A stretch of DNA of 64,000 nucleotides from Talpa occidentalis (taxonomy: Eukaryota > Chordata > Mammalia > Eulipotyphla > Talpidae): NCBI RefSeq assembly GCF_014898055.3, contig NW_023604295.1:135562676-135626675 (forward strand). The letters run 5' to 3'. The first letter of the stretch is position 1. Each line of letters starts with the position of its first letter. Shown one piece after another: positions 12,355 to 23,126 of the stretch. A model generated the notes under the pieces. That model made no database searches and was not told the origin of the DNA. It saw only the letters and a list, made by a program, of their open reading frames with translations. Position numbers and translations under genes: made by a program.

Positions 12355-13062
12355 TTATGATGTTGAGGTATGTTCCTTGTATCCCAGAATTTCAAGGACT
12401 TTTATCATGAATGGGTGTTGCACTTTGTCGAAAGCTTTCTCAGCATCTATTGATATTATCATATGGTTTTTATATTTCTTTTTGTTGATGTGTTGGATAA
12501 CGTTGATTGATTTTCGGATGTTAAACCATCCTTGTGCCCCTGGAATGAATCCAACTTGGTCGTGGTGAATTATCTTATGGATACATTGTTGGATTCTGAT
12601 AGCTAAAATTTTATTGAGGATTTTTGCATCAGTGTTCATTAGGGAGATTGGCCTGTAGTTTTCCTTTTTTGTGTTGTCCTTGTTCGGTTTTGGTATTAGT
12701 GTAATGTTGGCTTCATAAAACGTGTTTGGTATTGTCCCTTCCTTCTCAATTTTTTGGAAGAGTTTGTGAAGGATAGGCACTAATTCGTCTCTGAATGTTT
12801 GGTAGAATTCATTTGTAAATCCATCAGGTCCTGGGCTTTTGTTTTTGGGGAGGTTTTTATTTACCATTTCAATTTCGCTAATTGTAATTGGTCTGTTTAG
12901 GTGTTCTATTTCTTCTTTATCTAGCTTTGGGTGATTGTAGAGTTGTAGGAATTTGTCCATCTCCTCTAGATTGTTAAACTTGTTTCCATATAACTGTTCA
13001 TAGTAGTTACTGATTATTCTTTTGATTTCTGCTGTGTCCGTTGTGATTTTCTCCTCTTTCAT
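12355..13062 (-). pseudogene. L1 ORF2 reverse transcriptase N-terminal fragment
   Basis: This 235-codon open stretch covers RT blocks 0 to 3. Motifs in order are [53 protein letters not shown] and [15 protein letters not shown]. The last holds the first catalytic aspartate of the palm. The frame is lost just after the ILGYKE word, about 100 bp before the next fragment. Confidence 0.93.
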
Positions 13063-13417
13063 TGATGATCCTGTTTATTTGTGCTTTCTCCCTTTTTTCC
13101 TTTGTGAGCCTGGCTAGGGGTTTGTCTATTTTATTGATTTTTTCAAAGAACCAGCTCTTGGTTTCATTGATCTTTTGGATTGTTTTTTTAGTTTCAATTT
13201 CATTTATTTCTGCTTTGGTTTTTATTATTTCTTTTCTTCTACTGGTTTTGGGGTTTTTTTGTTGTTCTTTTTCTAGATCTTTGAGCTTCGAGATGAGGTT
13301 GTTTTCTTTGCGTTATTTCTTGTTTCTTGATGTGAGCTTCTATTGCTATATATTTTCCTCTTATTACTGCTTTTGCTGCATCCCATACATTTAGGATATT
13401 AGTGTCCTCCTTGTCGT

Positions 13418-13948
13418 TCAATTCAAAAAATTTTTAATTTCTTCTTTGATCTCCTCATTAGTCCAATGGTCTTCCAGTAGTGTGGTTTTTAATCTCCATG
13501 AGGTAGGAAAGTTCCTTGCCTTCTTTTTATGGTTTATTTCTAGTTTGATGCCTTCATGGTCAGAAAAGATGGTTGATATGATTTCAATCTTGGTGTATCT
13601 GTTGATGTTTGTCTTGTGCCCCAGTATGTGATCGATCCTGGAGAATGATCCGTGTGCGCTTGAGAAAAATGTGTACTCCGTTTTTTTGGGGTTTAGTGTT
13701 CTATAGATGTCTGTTAAGCCCAATTGCTCTAGGTCCTTATTTAGAGCTTTGGTTTCTTTACTTATTTTTTGTCTTGTTGATCTATCCATTGTTGATAGTG
13801 GTGTGTTGAAGTCTCCCACTACGTATGTGTTTTCTCTGATGTCTGTTTTCAGAGAGGACAACAGTTGTCTGATATATTTTGGTGCTTCGTTTGGTGAGTA
13901 TATGTTAATGAGTGTTATTTCTTCTTGAAGTATTGTCCCCTTGATCAT
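13418..13948 (-). pseudogene. L1 ORF2 endonuclease-domain fragment
   Basis: This 176-codon open stretch is the second half of the APE-like endonuclease. It shows LINIYSPN, GDFNTPLS, RIDHILGHK and SDHEGIKLEI. The GDFN, RIDH and SDH words carry the metal- and DNA-binding residues of the family, and the histidine of SDH is the conserved catalytic one. The first part of the domain lies at 13905-14240 in another frame, with QETHL visible there. Confidence 0.92.
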
Positions 13949-14315
13949 AATGTAGTGACCATTGGGGTCTCTTTTTATCTTTTTGAGTTTGAAATCTGTT
14001 TATCTGATATAAGTATAGCTGTTCCTGCTTTCTTTTTTGGTCCATTTGCTTGTAGGACTGTTTTCCATCCTTTAACTTTGAGCCTATTTTATCTTTTGTA
14101 GCTAAATGTGTTTCCTGGAGACAGCAAAAGGTTGGGTTTTGTTTCTTAATCCAGGCTGCCACTCTGTGTCTTTTTATTGAAGAGTTTAGTCCATTTACAT
14201 TTAGAGTTAATATTGATATGTTAACATCTGTATTTGCCATTGTGTTTGTCTTTCCTTTGATTTTATTTATTTATTCTTTTAATAACTTTTTTTTTTTTTT
14301 GGCCTTCTTTCATTG

Positions 14316-15422
14316 TTATTCGTCCCTCTGAGGTTCTGGCTTTAGGACTCCTTGTAGTATTTTTTGGAGTGGGGGTTTAGTTGCAATGAAATTCCGGAGT
14401 TTCTGTTTGTCTGGGAAGGTCCATATTCTTTCTTCAAAGAGGAAGGAGAGCTTTGCGGGATAGAGTATTCTTGGTTGGCATCTGTTTTCTTGGAGTCTGT
14501 TTGACTATGTCCCTCCACTCTCTCCTTGCCCGTAGTGTTTCTTCGGAGAAGTCTGATGTCAGCCTGATTGGTTTTCCTTTGAATGTAATCTGTTTCTTCC
14601 CTCTTGCCAGCTTCATTATTTTTTCCTTGTCCTGGATTCTTGGAGCTTTACTATTATGTGTCTTGCTGTATTTTTCCTTTCGTCGTGGAAGTTTGGTGTT
14701 CTTCTTGCTTCTTGTATATCAATTTTCAGCTCCTTCTTCACATTTGGGAAGTTCTCTTCAATTATCTCTTTGAATATTTTCTCTGTTCCTACATCTCTCT
14801 CCTCTCCTTCTGGTATTCCTATAACTCTTATATTTCCTTTCCTCATGGAGTCAGATAGTTCCCGAAGTCTTTCTTCGTTCTTTTTCCTTCGTACTTCTCT
14901 TTCCTTTTCTGTTTTGGTTCTTTTTATTTCTGTGTCTTCAAGATTACTTATTCGTTCTTCCATTTCATCTATTCTGCTTTCATTGCTTTTCCCAGAATTC
15001 TTTAGTTCTTCCATTAATTCTTTGATCTCCTGCATTTCTTTTACTTCCCTCTTTAGGGACTCAATTTCTTTCTTCTGACCATTGTTTTCCCTCTCTAGGA
15101 CTCAATTGCATTCTTCTGATCGTGATTATTTTCCCTTATCATTGTTTTCCTTTATGACTTCTGTCAGTTTTTTAATCACGGCAATTTTAAATTCTCTTTC
15201 TGGAAGGCTCAGAAATTCTTCCAAGTTATTGTCTTTGCAATCTGGGGGCTGGCTTTCTTTTTGTGGTGTGCTTTTTCTCTGGAGAGTTGCTAGGTTGCGT
15301 GTGGTTCTTCTCCTCCCTACTGTCTGTTTTCTAATTTGCCGTATGCGTTGGGACACTGTGTTTGGGACTGGCCGCATCTTGGGTGGGCTTCTCTGTTCCC
15401 CTCTGGTTCTTCCAGGAGTCAT
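14316..15422 (-). pseudogene. L1 ORF1 remnant (RNA-binding chaperone), frame-broken
   Basis: ORF1p is the trimeric RNA-binding protein of the L1 particle. Three open pieces are visible. 15126-15422 is the N-terminal region, beginning MTPGRTRGEQRSPPKM. 14616-15035 is the charged coiled coil (EELKNSGKSNESRIDEMEERISNLED) followed by the RRM word NIRVIGIPEGE and the C-terminal-domain word ARHIIVKLQE. 14434-14616 holds QITFKGKPIRLTSDFS. In yet another frame the end reads through SFLFEERIWTFPDKQKLRNF to a stop at 14316-14318. At least three frame changes separate the pieces. ORF2 starts about 75 bp beyond the stop, across an A-rich spacer. Confidence 0.92.
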
Positions 15423-16274
15423 CTGTCAGTTTCAAGCAGCCTTTAATGGAGAAAGGTCCCTGTTCTAAAATGCCGATGTGGGGACACACTCCCCTGTGTG
15501 CCTGGTCTGCCCCGGCGGTGGGTTCCTGCTCCCCTCTGGGCTTGGACTGCAGGCCAGAGGGGGTCTGGCGTGGGCGAACTTCCCCCGCTCACCTCTGGCT
15601 CCTGAGGAAGCCTTCTGCAGGTAGTCTTTACTGAAGAAATGTCCCTGTTCTAAAATGGTGATGTGGGACACACTCCCTGCGCGTCTGGTCTCAGGCACAC
15701 TCTTCTGCGCGCCTGGTCTGCCCCGGCTGTGGGTGCTCGCTCTCCCTGTGGGCTCAGACTACTTGTTCGGAAGGAGCCAGGTGTGGGCTAACTCCCCAGC
15801 TGGCCACTAGCTCCTTCAGTAGCCTGTGCTGGGGTCAAGTCGCTAGGTGGCGCCAGAGATCTCTCCTAGAGCCCTTGGGGAGCTGATTTTCCACCCCGTG
15901 GACAGGGAGCAGAGCGGGGATGGTAGGGTACACCTCAACGGCTTTGAGGTGCTGTGTCTGCCTTGTGCCCCACTGTCGTGGGGAACCCACGCCCCTAATT
16001 TCGTGCCCCGGGTCTCAGTTCCAAAGCCCTCAGTTCCAGGACGCGGGCTGTAGCCCAGATCAGTGGCGCGGGAATGGCGCCTTTTGAATCCCGCTCCCCT
16101 GCCTGGGCGCCTTGTTCCTGCTCACTCAGGGAGGGCCTCCGCCGTCTCCCCGCAAGCCTAGGTCGCAGGCGCGGGACCTGGGCAGCTGCGATCCGGTCTG
16201 GATCCGCGCCACTTTCCGCGCAAGCTTACCGGGAGGCCGGGCTGTGTGCTGGTGCTGGTTCCTCCTGGGGGGCC
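15423..16274 (-). promoter_or_regulatory. L1 5' UTR / internal promoter with two tandem monomers
   Basis: About 850 bp upstream of ORF1 is far more GC- and CpG-rich than the surrounding DNA, as expected of an L1 internal promoter. Two tandem copies of a unit of about 185 bp are visible: the block around GGTCCCTGTTCTAAAATG at 15455 recurs around TGTCCCTGTTCTAAAATG at 15640, and both are followed by the GACACACTCCC and TGGTCTGCCCCGGC words. Short open frames here on both strands are unlikely to be coding. Confidence 0.85.
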
Positions 16275-16291
16275 TATTTTTTGTTGTTGTT
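16275..16291. repeat. Target-site duplication, right copy
   Basis: TATTTTTTGTTGTTGTT, identical to 10226-10242, abutting the L1 5' end. Confidence 0.92.
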
Positions 16292-16390
16292 GAGCTTTAT
16301 GTGTTTTTGTATACTTTGGATATTAACTCCTTACTGTATGCATGTTGTATAAATATCTTTGTCCATTCAATAGGATCTCTTTTTAATTTC
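16292..16390 (-). mobile_element. Old L1 ORF2 fragment, right arm
   Basis: Plus-strand antisense words GAGCTTTATGTG, TACTTTGGATATTAACTCCTTACTG, AATATCTTTGTCCATTCAATAGGATC continue exactly where the left arm (10085-10225) stops. This is the usual ORF2 order in reverse complement. Confidence 0.85.
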
Positions 16391-16434
16391 ATAATTTTTT
16401 TAATTTCACAGTTCAGAACATTTTAGTTTGTTGT

Positions 16435-16645
16435 AGATATGTCCAAACAATGGTAACCAGGAGGGGAGAGGGTAGGAGGGTGGGCAAAGTGGGGAAAATA
16501 GGAAAATAGTATGGTGAAGGATAGGTTTGAACCTCTAATGGTGAACCTATGTAGCATATATGCATGCTGATTCTCAACTATGTACACCTGAAACTTATAT
16601 TTTATAATGCAATATTCAATTAAAAGGAAGGATGATTGTATGAAC
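16435..16645 (+). mobile_element. L1 3' end, 5'-truncated
   Basis: Sense L1 3' UTR: TGGTAACCAGGAGGGGAGAGGG, then the G/A-rich tract. It ends with TATGTACACCTGAAACTTATATTTTATAATGCAATATTCAATTAAAAG, the standard end of older laurasiatherian/eutherian L1 3' UTRs. No coding part remains. Confidence 0.75.
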
Positions 16646-16659
16646 AAAAAATAACAGAT

Positions 16660-17940
16660 ATCAAAAATATTAACTTTTTAAGGGAAGTCTCTTCAACAAA
16701 TGGTGTTGGTAAAAAGACAGACACAGGCAAACGAATCAACTAGAGCACTGACTTATACTGTCTACAAAAGTCATTTCAAAATGGATTAAAAACTTGGATG
16801 TAAGGCCTGAAACCATAAAATCCATAGAAGAAAACAGGCAAAACTCTCCAAGATATTAACTTCAGTGATGTCTTTGGAAACTCCATTTCAAGTGAAGGGA
16901 AACAAAAGCAAAAGTAAACAAATGGTACTATATCACACTAAAAAGTTTCTGCACAGTGAGAGAAACTATCATTAAAAAAGGCATCTTACTAAAAGGGAGA
17001 AAATATTTGTACCTCACACAACTGCAAAAAGCTAATATCCAAGATCTATAAAAATCATACAAATCAACAATAGACACATGAAATAATGCTCATCATCACT
17101 TACCATCAGGGAAATGCAAACCAAAACCCCAATGAGATCATCTCACATCTGTGAGAATGGCCCATATTAAAAAGTCCAGAAACAACAAGTGTCAGCAGAA
17201 CCTTATAGACTGTTGGGAATGTAGACTGGTCCAGCGCCTACTGAAAATAGCATGGTGCTTTCTTGAAGCATTAAAAATAGATCTACCATATGGCTCAGCA
17301 ATTGCATTCCTAGGTATCGGCCCCAATGAATGCAAAACACTAATTGGAAGTGATACCTGCATATCACTTAGATATATACATATCCTAAGTTCATTGCAAC
17401 ACTGTATACAATAACAAAGTTCAAGAAACAGCATAAATGCCCAAGGACCGATGGTTAGGATTAGTAAGATTAGAAATTACGAAGATCTGATGTGTGTGTG
17501 TGTGTGTTTATACACTCACACACACACAGTGGAACGCTACTTAATACTAAAAAAAAATGAATTATTACCATTTGCAACAATATTGATGGAATTGGAGATG
17601 ATTAAGTTCAGAGAAATAAGTCAGAAGGAGAAAGAAAAATACTAGATAATTTCAGTCATGTGGAATATAGAGAAACAAACAACAAAAAGGTCAAATAAAA
17701 CCAAACTCTACAAATCTGACTATAAAATTGAGAATACCAGAGAGGGTGGAGAAAGGTGGCATGCAGAGAGGAGAGGGGAGACGTGGCCTACTGGACTATG
17801 GGGGAGGACTTTGGGTGACTTGGTTAGGTATGGTGTGCTTAGATACGTCTGAAGATGTGTAGAAATGTCACTCTGTATCATATACAGTGTTATAAACCAG
17901 TGTTACCTCAACAAGCTAAATAAAAATAATAAAATAATAA
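16660..17940 (+). mobile_element. 5'-truncated L1 (ORF2 3' part plus 3' UTR)
   Basis: Sense ORF2 3' coding words appear in order: ATTAAAAACTTGGATGTAAGGCCTGAAACC, AAAAGTTTCTGCACAG, GGGAAATGCAAACCAAAACC, TCTACCATATGGCTCAGCAATTGC, GATGGAATTGGAGATGATTAAG, GAAATAAGTCAGAAGGAGAAAG. A 3' UTR follows, ending ATACAGTGTTATAAACCAGTG...AATAAAAATAATAAAATAA. The reading frame is broken throughout. The 87-codon frame at 17151-17414 is an ORF2 C-terminal residue with DLPYGSAIAFLGIGP. A (TG)n/(CA)n run sits at about 17489-17527. Confidence 0.9.
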
Positions 17941-17944
17941 CTTT

Positions 17945-19721
17945 TAGTAGCGATAGGGATAATTTCATTAATTTTATGTTATGCATATACTTTTAATTCT
18001 TTAAGTAAATGCAAATATAAAAATAATATATATTGAAATATATAGTATGTGCATATTAATGTTAAATGAGTAAAGTAAAATAAAAATGCAAAATAATATA
18101 CTTTAAAATAACACTTAAGAGCATTTAAAAAAGATTTGCTGGAATAATTTTTTACTGCAAATTTTGTACTATAACCAACATACAAAATACTAAATCATAC
18201 TCAGGTATTAATTATTGATATCTACTGAATTAATAGGTTAAAATATATTACTTGGGCAATCAAAGTAACTTTCTTCCTGAAATATGTAGGAAATCTTTGC
18301 AGGAAATCACCCCAAATTAAAATTGAATACAACTTACTTTTAATTTGCAACAATGTTTTATTTGCTTCAATTTTGAATAAAACAAGTGGATATAATTAAG
18401 ATCAGGAGAGTAAATGAAAGACTAATAACAATAATGGAAGACTGAATCAATCATGTTGATATTCAATGGAAATTTTAATAAGTATTTGCCATTGCTCACA
18501 AAATTATATAAATGCTAAATAAGTAAGACTGTTTAAGTAGATTGATGCAAATACAACAATCTATTATGTTACGAAAAAGTGATCAATTAGGGCTTTCAAG
18601 CTAACTGTATTGTAAGAGAGAAAGACAGATTGTATCAGAAAGTTGCTTCTATAAAATACACTATGAGAAATGACTACTAACAGAACTTTGAAATAAAAAT
18701 TAATCCCTCAGGCACATTTTATTTTTCATATCGCCAAGATCAATGGTTTCTGATATCTGTCTGTCCAGACAGAAAAATTACTAATTGTTTATAATAAATA
18801 TCTTACCAGATCACAATTTTATGACCATGATATTTCTTAAAACTGTGTCATTGCCTAGCAACCTTTACATATCCCAAAACAACAATTTAGCTATATATTT
18901 GTGATGACAGATGGGAATGGCTTATATACCATGGAATCTTAACACAGCCACTACCAAAATACAGCTTGGTGAACTGTCTCTATACTGATAAGAGACTACT
19001 ACCACTAGGTTCAGTATCATGTCAATAGGTGCTTTAAAATATTTATTTTAATCTTGCTACTATAGATAGCAAAACCAGACACGTATTCACAAATATTAGC
19101 AATTTAAACTTGTGATAAAGACAAGCCATGACAATAATCAGGCAAATTATTTTTAAAGTCATTATTTGTTTCTATGACGTTAAGCCAAAACTTGAAATAT
19201 ATTTAAAAGTTTGTAGGTGAACTAGGGTGTAAAGTTGGGAACTTCCACAAAGCTTCAAAGCAAGAAAATAAACACTTGCATGGAGCATTCCCAACAAAGA
19301 GAATTGAAATTACAGTGTTTGAGGAACTTTGTGGTCTTGTAGTTGAAGGACTGACTGGGTTTGGGAAAAGGCCAGATATGAAGCTGGGAAGTTAGGAAAG
19401 TATCACATTGTGTGACCATGTGGCATGCCATTGTGAATTCCAGTGGAAAGGTGATGACAATGACAGTGTGCATAATAAATTCATAGAGGAAATCACAGGC
19501 AGGAGAATGACTTGTAAGGTTGCCTTGATATTCAAGATAAGCCTAGTGATGGCATTACACCCAAACAGGGTATCCTTGTTTTCTTTAAAATTATGTACTT
19601 ATGAAGTCAAAAATTATAAATATCAGCACATCCTTAGAAGCACTTGAAATAATTCCCAGGACTATAAGGAAAAGTGTCATGAAAACCAGAAGAGTGTGGA
19701 GCAAAAAAGAAGAAAGAGTTA
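17945..19721. other. Unique AT-rich DNA, nothing recognised
   Basis: No repeat family or coding signal is recognised in about 1.8 kb. Frames of up to 79 codons at 19255-19647 overlap on opposite strands and have no motif. Confidence 0.4.
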
Positions 19722-19828
19722 TTTAAAAAAAAAAAGATTTATTTATTTATGCATACAAGAACTGGGGTACAGGCTGCTCATAGCGTCATAATGCTGAGAC
19801 TTAATTCCTTGTACCACCAGGAAGGCCC
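19722..19828 (-). mobile_element. tRNA-derived SINE with large internal deletion
   Basis: The 3' tail and terminal body (AAGATTTATTTATTTATGCATACAAGAACTGGGGTACAGGC on plus) join directly to head sequence (TGCTGAGACTTAATTCCTTGTACCACCAGGAAGGCCC on plus). About 150 bp of body, including the core palindrome and the B box, are missing. The junction lies near 19772 at an AGGCTGC word present on both sides in full copies. Confidence 0.8.
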
Positions 19829-19999
19829 AAGAGTGAGGAGTTATAAGGAGTATTATGGTCATGTGTTGTACAGGTTAACAAAATAAAGATTACAAGTATG
19901 TTCGTGATTATAATTATAGTCATAATTAACATGGAAATCATTAATGATCTTGGTAAATGAAATTCTAGTGCAGTGGAAAGGTGGACATTATGTTCTGGG

Positions 20000-20185
20000 A
20001 CATCTCTCCAATGGAATTTTCTATGAAGATGTAGCTGTACCTACAATGACAATAAAATTGCCTCACTCACATGTGGCTCTTGAGCAACTGAAATGTGGCT
20101 TGTGTTGCTGAGCAAATGGAGTCATGATTTTAGTTCATTTTAATTGCTTAAATAAAAGCACTTTAAAGTAACTATAGAATTTGTA
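20000..20185 (+). repeat. MER5A-like hAT DNA transposon relic
   Basis: The order AATGGAATTTTCTATGAAGATG, GTGGCTCTTGAGCAACTGAAATGTGGCT, GTGTTGCTGAGCAAATGGA, TTTAGTTCATTTTAATTGCTTAAA follows a MER5A (Charlie group) non-autonomous hAT copy ('acatgtggctattgagcacttgaaatgtggctagtgcgactgagg...'). It is short and non-coding. Confidence 0.7.
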
Positions 20186-20318
20186 ATCACAACCCGGGGG
20201 TTTCAGAAATAAATGTGTAGTAAGTGACCACTCTTATCTAGATGATGGTTTCAAAAGATCTGGCATAAGTGATTGAAGAAAAGTCTGGAAGCAGGTGCAA
20301 AATGTAAATCATTTATTT

Positions 20319-20583
20319 AAATGATTTATTTATTTATGCATACAAGAGCTGGGGTACAGACCAGAGATGCGGGGGGATGAGAGGATTCAACAGAGACAGA
20401 GTGGGGAACAGAACAGGCGGATTGACTGAAATACACTGCTGAGGGGAGCAGCAGGCAAGACTGGAGGAGAAGTCTCCTGCACCATGGGGGTAGCTCCCTG
20501 GCTGGGGATCAAACTGGTGCTGCAATGGCTAAGGATTGCTTCATAGGTTGCGTCTTAACCCCTTGCACCTATAGGGAGGCCCC
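20319..20583 (-). mobile_element. tRNA-derived SINE, older type
   Basis: A full-length minus-strand copy. The tail is TTTATTTATTTATGCATACAAG on plus, the core CTGCTGAGGGGAGCAG is exact, the B-box complement is GGGGATCAAACTGG, and the head complement ends in AGGGAGGCCCC. Target-site duplications are not clear. Confidence 0.9.
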
Positions 20584-21549
20584 TGTCACTGACAAATTTT
20601 ATCTGTTGATTCTACTCTCCTCCTATCTCCCTTATCCTTCTAGTTACCACTTTCACTGTTCCCTTTAGTCCTAGAAAAGAGTCAGAATGGGTTCTCAACC
20701 ATTATTTATTTTCTCACCCTGCCCACACACTTTTCATTTACTAAATTCTTCAGTTAAACCATTCGAGCAGGTCATATGTGTCCTTTAAGCTTCACTAATT
20801 AGAAATGGGAGCAGCCCCTGGAATTAGTCCCTTACATGGAGACTTTGTTACTGAGCTTCTAAATTAGTTGATAAGCTAAAAGTTTCCTTTCATTTAAGGG
20901 GGAAATGGAATTGACATCATGATTACTTCAATTGTAATTGATGATGTTATGGAATGGCATGCTCACTTAATTACTAAAGCAACGGTGGTGACAAAAATGT
21001 CTGCCCTGGAAAAAGTATGCAAAGAGGAAAAAGGAAATAAGTTTAAAGACCTGAGCTCCCAATTCCAAGCATGGGTTAAGGCTGAGAATATCTACAGGGC
21101 AGAATTAAAATAAATTATTTCCTATATTCACAGTAGGTAAAATGGAGAACTTCATTGGAGAATTAGGATCTATAAAATACAATTGAATATAAATTCCCAG
21201 GCTATAAAATAGAATGACTTAAATTTAAAGTTCAGTCAACATGTTTAATAGCATAGAGAATTAGGAAATTTGGAAATGAGACAATATAAACATTTAGAGA
21301 AAAATACCAAGAAAAATGAGAGCATAGACAAAGGACATAAGAGAATTATGGGACATATTGAAACATTTTAAAATGTATTTAACTAGAACTCCTGGAGAAG
21401 AGGAGCAGAAAATTAAGCAGAGTCTGTATCCAAATAGTGGTCAGTAAACTGTGAAACTGTGAAAGATCTCAAGCTTCCAAATCAGGAAGCAAAATAAACC
21501 TTGAGCAGGACAAATATAAAGTCAAATGTATTAAAAAAACATCATGCTA
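20584..21549. other. Unique DNA, nothing recognised
   Basis: No repeat or gene is recognised. The 64-codon frame at 20919-21113 (start MITSIVIDDVMEWHAHL) has no known motif. Confidence 0.4.
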
Positions 21550-21818
21550 GGGGTCTTCCCTGGTGACACAGGGGTTAAAGACAGTGCCATCAAGCTATTG
21601 GCAGCCACTGCAGTATGAGGTCGATCCCCGCCCAGGGAGCTACCCACATGGCACAGCAGACCTCTCCTGTCTCCCCATAGCTCCCCTCAGCAGTGTATTT
21701 CAGTCAGTCTGCCTGTTCTGCTCCTCACTGTGTCTCCGGTGAGTGAATCCTCACCCACTGCACCTCTGGTCTACACCCCAGCTCTTGTATGCATATATAA
21801 AATACATGTTTAAAAAAA
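21550..21818 (+). mobile_element. tRNA-derived SINE, older type
   Basis: Head GGGGTCTTCCCTGGTGACACAGGGGTTAAAG, B-box-like AGGTCGATCCCCG, body with a slightly mutated core (TAGCTCCCCTCAGCAG) and tail TATGCATATATAAAATACATG. No clear target-site duplication. Confidence 0.9.
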
Positions 21819-21964
21819 TACTAAAACTGCAGGAAACCAGAGATGATGAGCATATCTTGGGGAATATTTAAAAAAAAAATCTGTCCTAACAGAAAAATAT
21901 GTAAAGAAAAGACCAAAGAGAGAAACAAATTGAATGGCACTTTCAAATTGCTTATAAAAATCTG

Positions 21965-22078
21965 GAAGTTTGTACAAACTTCCAGTTATAAATAAACAAG
22001 ACCTGGGAATGTAATGTACAGCATGGTGATGATGATTAATAATGACATAGTGTATATCTGAAAGTTGTTCTTGTTCCC
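21965..22078 (+). mobile_element. L1 3' UTR fragment, old
   Basis: Words TTGTACAAACTTCCAGTTATAAATAAACAAGACCTGGGAATGTAATGTACAGCATGGTGATGATGATTAATAATGACATAGTGTATATCTGAAAGTTG are in the order of an L1MA/MB-type 3' UTR. The flanking parts of the element are not recognisable. Confidence 0.7.
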
Positions 22079-22079
22079 C

Positions 22080-22821
22080 AATTCCCTTGGGGCAATGCTG
22101 GTGGGCGCTAGTAAATTCCCTCACACAGTGGGTAGATATTGTAACTAAGGGACTTTGATATCAGGGAGCCTCAAATTTATGAGAGGGCTGTTAGCAAACC
22201 TGCTACTTTGCCCTAGAAGGAGACATTATATTAATTATATTTACTTTTCTGTAACAAACTTTCCTCTGCACTATATTATGAAGCAAACTTTCTCCCAAAA
22301 GGTGCAATATACAAACATTTTTTAAAAAGACAGTCTTGGACAACAAAACATTGTTACTGCCTTTGCACAGATGATTTGCAGAACATGTGCAAAGATATGA
22401 GAGTCCTTTGAGAATTACCTCCCCACAATAAGATGATAAAAAGATAAGGGTCTCAAAAGGTAGATAACAGTAAGCTCTTATGCTTACAAGTGTAAGCCAA
22501 CCAAACATGCTACCTTTTTGTAGAATCTATTCTTATTCTCCAGATTGAAAGCATGGAAGTGAAGGAATACCATTAATATTAGTAAAGAAAGATCTGTAGT
22601 AGTTTCATGCTTTAAGTTTCTAAATGTTATCAAATGAACAAGATAAAGACATAATCCCTGACATAAATGAAAATCTCAAATACTCAGAAATACAACTACT
22701 TATTCATGAGATAGACAGTAATGTTTTCATCTTCTAATCAATATTCATCCTGGCAGTATCAATGTGGATTAATGTTGCATGCTACCTAGAGGAATGACAC
22801 ATGAGACTTCTCGAATAATTT
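22080..22821. other. Unique DNA, nothing recognised
   Basis: No repeat or gene is recognised. The 101-codon minus-strand frame at 22203-22508 has no familiar motif. Confidence 0.4.
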
Positions 22822-22835
22822 AACATGTTACTTTT

Positions 22836-23110
22836 TTTTAAAAGATTTATTTATTTATTTATACAAGCACTGGGTACAGTCAGAAGCACGGGAGGGTGAG
22901 AGAATTCACCAGAGCCAGAGCAGGGAGCAGAGCAGGCAGAAGGACCGAAGTACACTGCTGAGGGGAGCAGCGGGCGGCAGGAGAGGTCTGCGCACCATGT
23001 GGGACCCTCACCCGGTGGCCGGGGAGCAGCCAGGGATCGAACTGGCACCGCAGAGGCTGCGGGCAGCTTCACAACCCAGCGCTCAACCGCTGCACCACCG
23101 GGGAGGCCCC
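22836..23110 (-). mobile_element. tRNA-derived SINE, younger GC-rich type
   Basis: Plus-strand landmarks: TTTATTTATTTATACAAGCACTGGGTACAGTCAGAAGC (the younger-type end), exact core complement, GGGATCGAACTGG (B box complement) and GCACCACCGGGGAGGCCCC (head complement). The target-site duplication is AACATGTTACTTTT at 22822-22835 against AACATATGTTACTTTT at 23111-23126, differing by 2 bp. The 133-codon minus-strand frame at 22851-23252 is SINE sequence. Confidence 0.93.
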
Positions 23111-23126
23111 AACATATGTTACTTTT

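Larger units (their letters stand above)
10417..14240 (-). pseudogene. L1 ORF2 remnant (endonuclease / reverse transcriptase), frame-broken
   Basis: ORF2p is the L1 enzyme that nicks DNA and reverse-transcribes L1 or SINE RNA at the nick. The start MANTDVNISILTLNVNG is the usual L1 endonuclease start, and the span of 3824 bp (about 1274 codons) is the normal length. In order, the visible parts are: endonuclease N-terminus (13905-14240), endonuclease body (13418-13948), reverse transcriptase fingers/palm (12355-13062), palm with FADD plus the C-terminal zinc-knuckle region (10628-12250), and the last about 80 codons ending EKYQMVSLIAGI (10417-10659). These lie in different frames, so at least four frameshifts plus stop-containing stretches (about 13063-13238 and 12251-12354) separate them. 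Many short plus-strand frames across this interval are antisense shadows. Confidence 0.95.
10243..16274 (-). mobile_element. Full-length L1 (LINE-1) retrotransposon, coding-dead
   Basis: The element reads right to left: a GC-rich 5' UTR (about 15423-16274), ORF1 (about 14316-15422), a spacer of about 75 bp, ORF2 (10417-14240), a 3' UTR with a G-rich tract (C-run at 10313-10326 on the plus strand) and AATAAA (complement at 10270-10275), then a poly(A) tail (plus-strand T-run ending near 10261). Its length of about 6.03 kb is normal for a full-length mammalian L1. It is bounded by a perfect 17-bp target-site duplication and nested in an older antisense L1. Several frame breaks in both ORFs mean it cannot encode intact machinery now. 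The perfect duplication and well-preserved motifs show it is younger than the other L1 pieces here. Confidence 0.96.

Noticed and set aside
15423..16426. GC-rich, CpG-bearing interval considered as a host-gene CpG-island promoter
   Set aside because: It is the 5' UTR of the full-length L1, in the right place and orientation and ending exactly at the target duplication.
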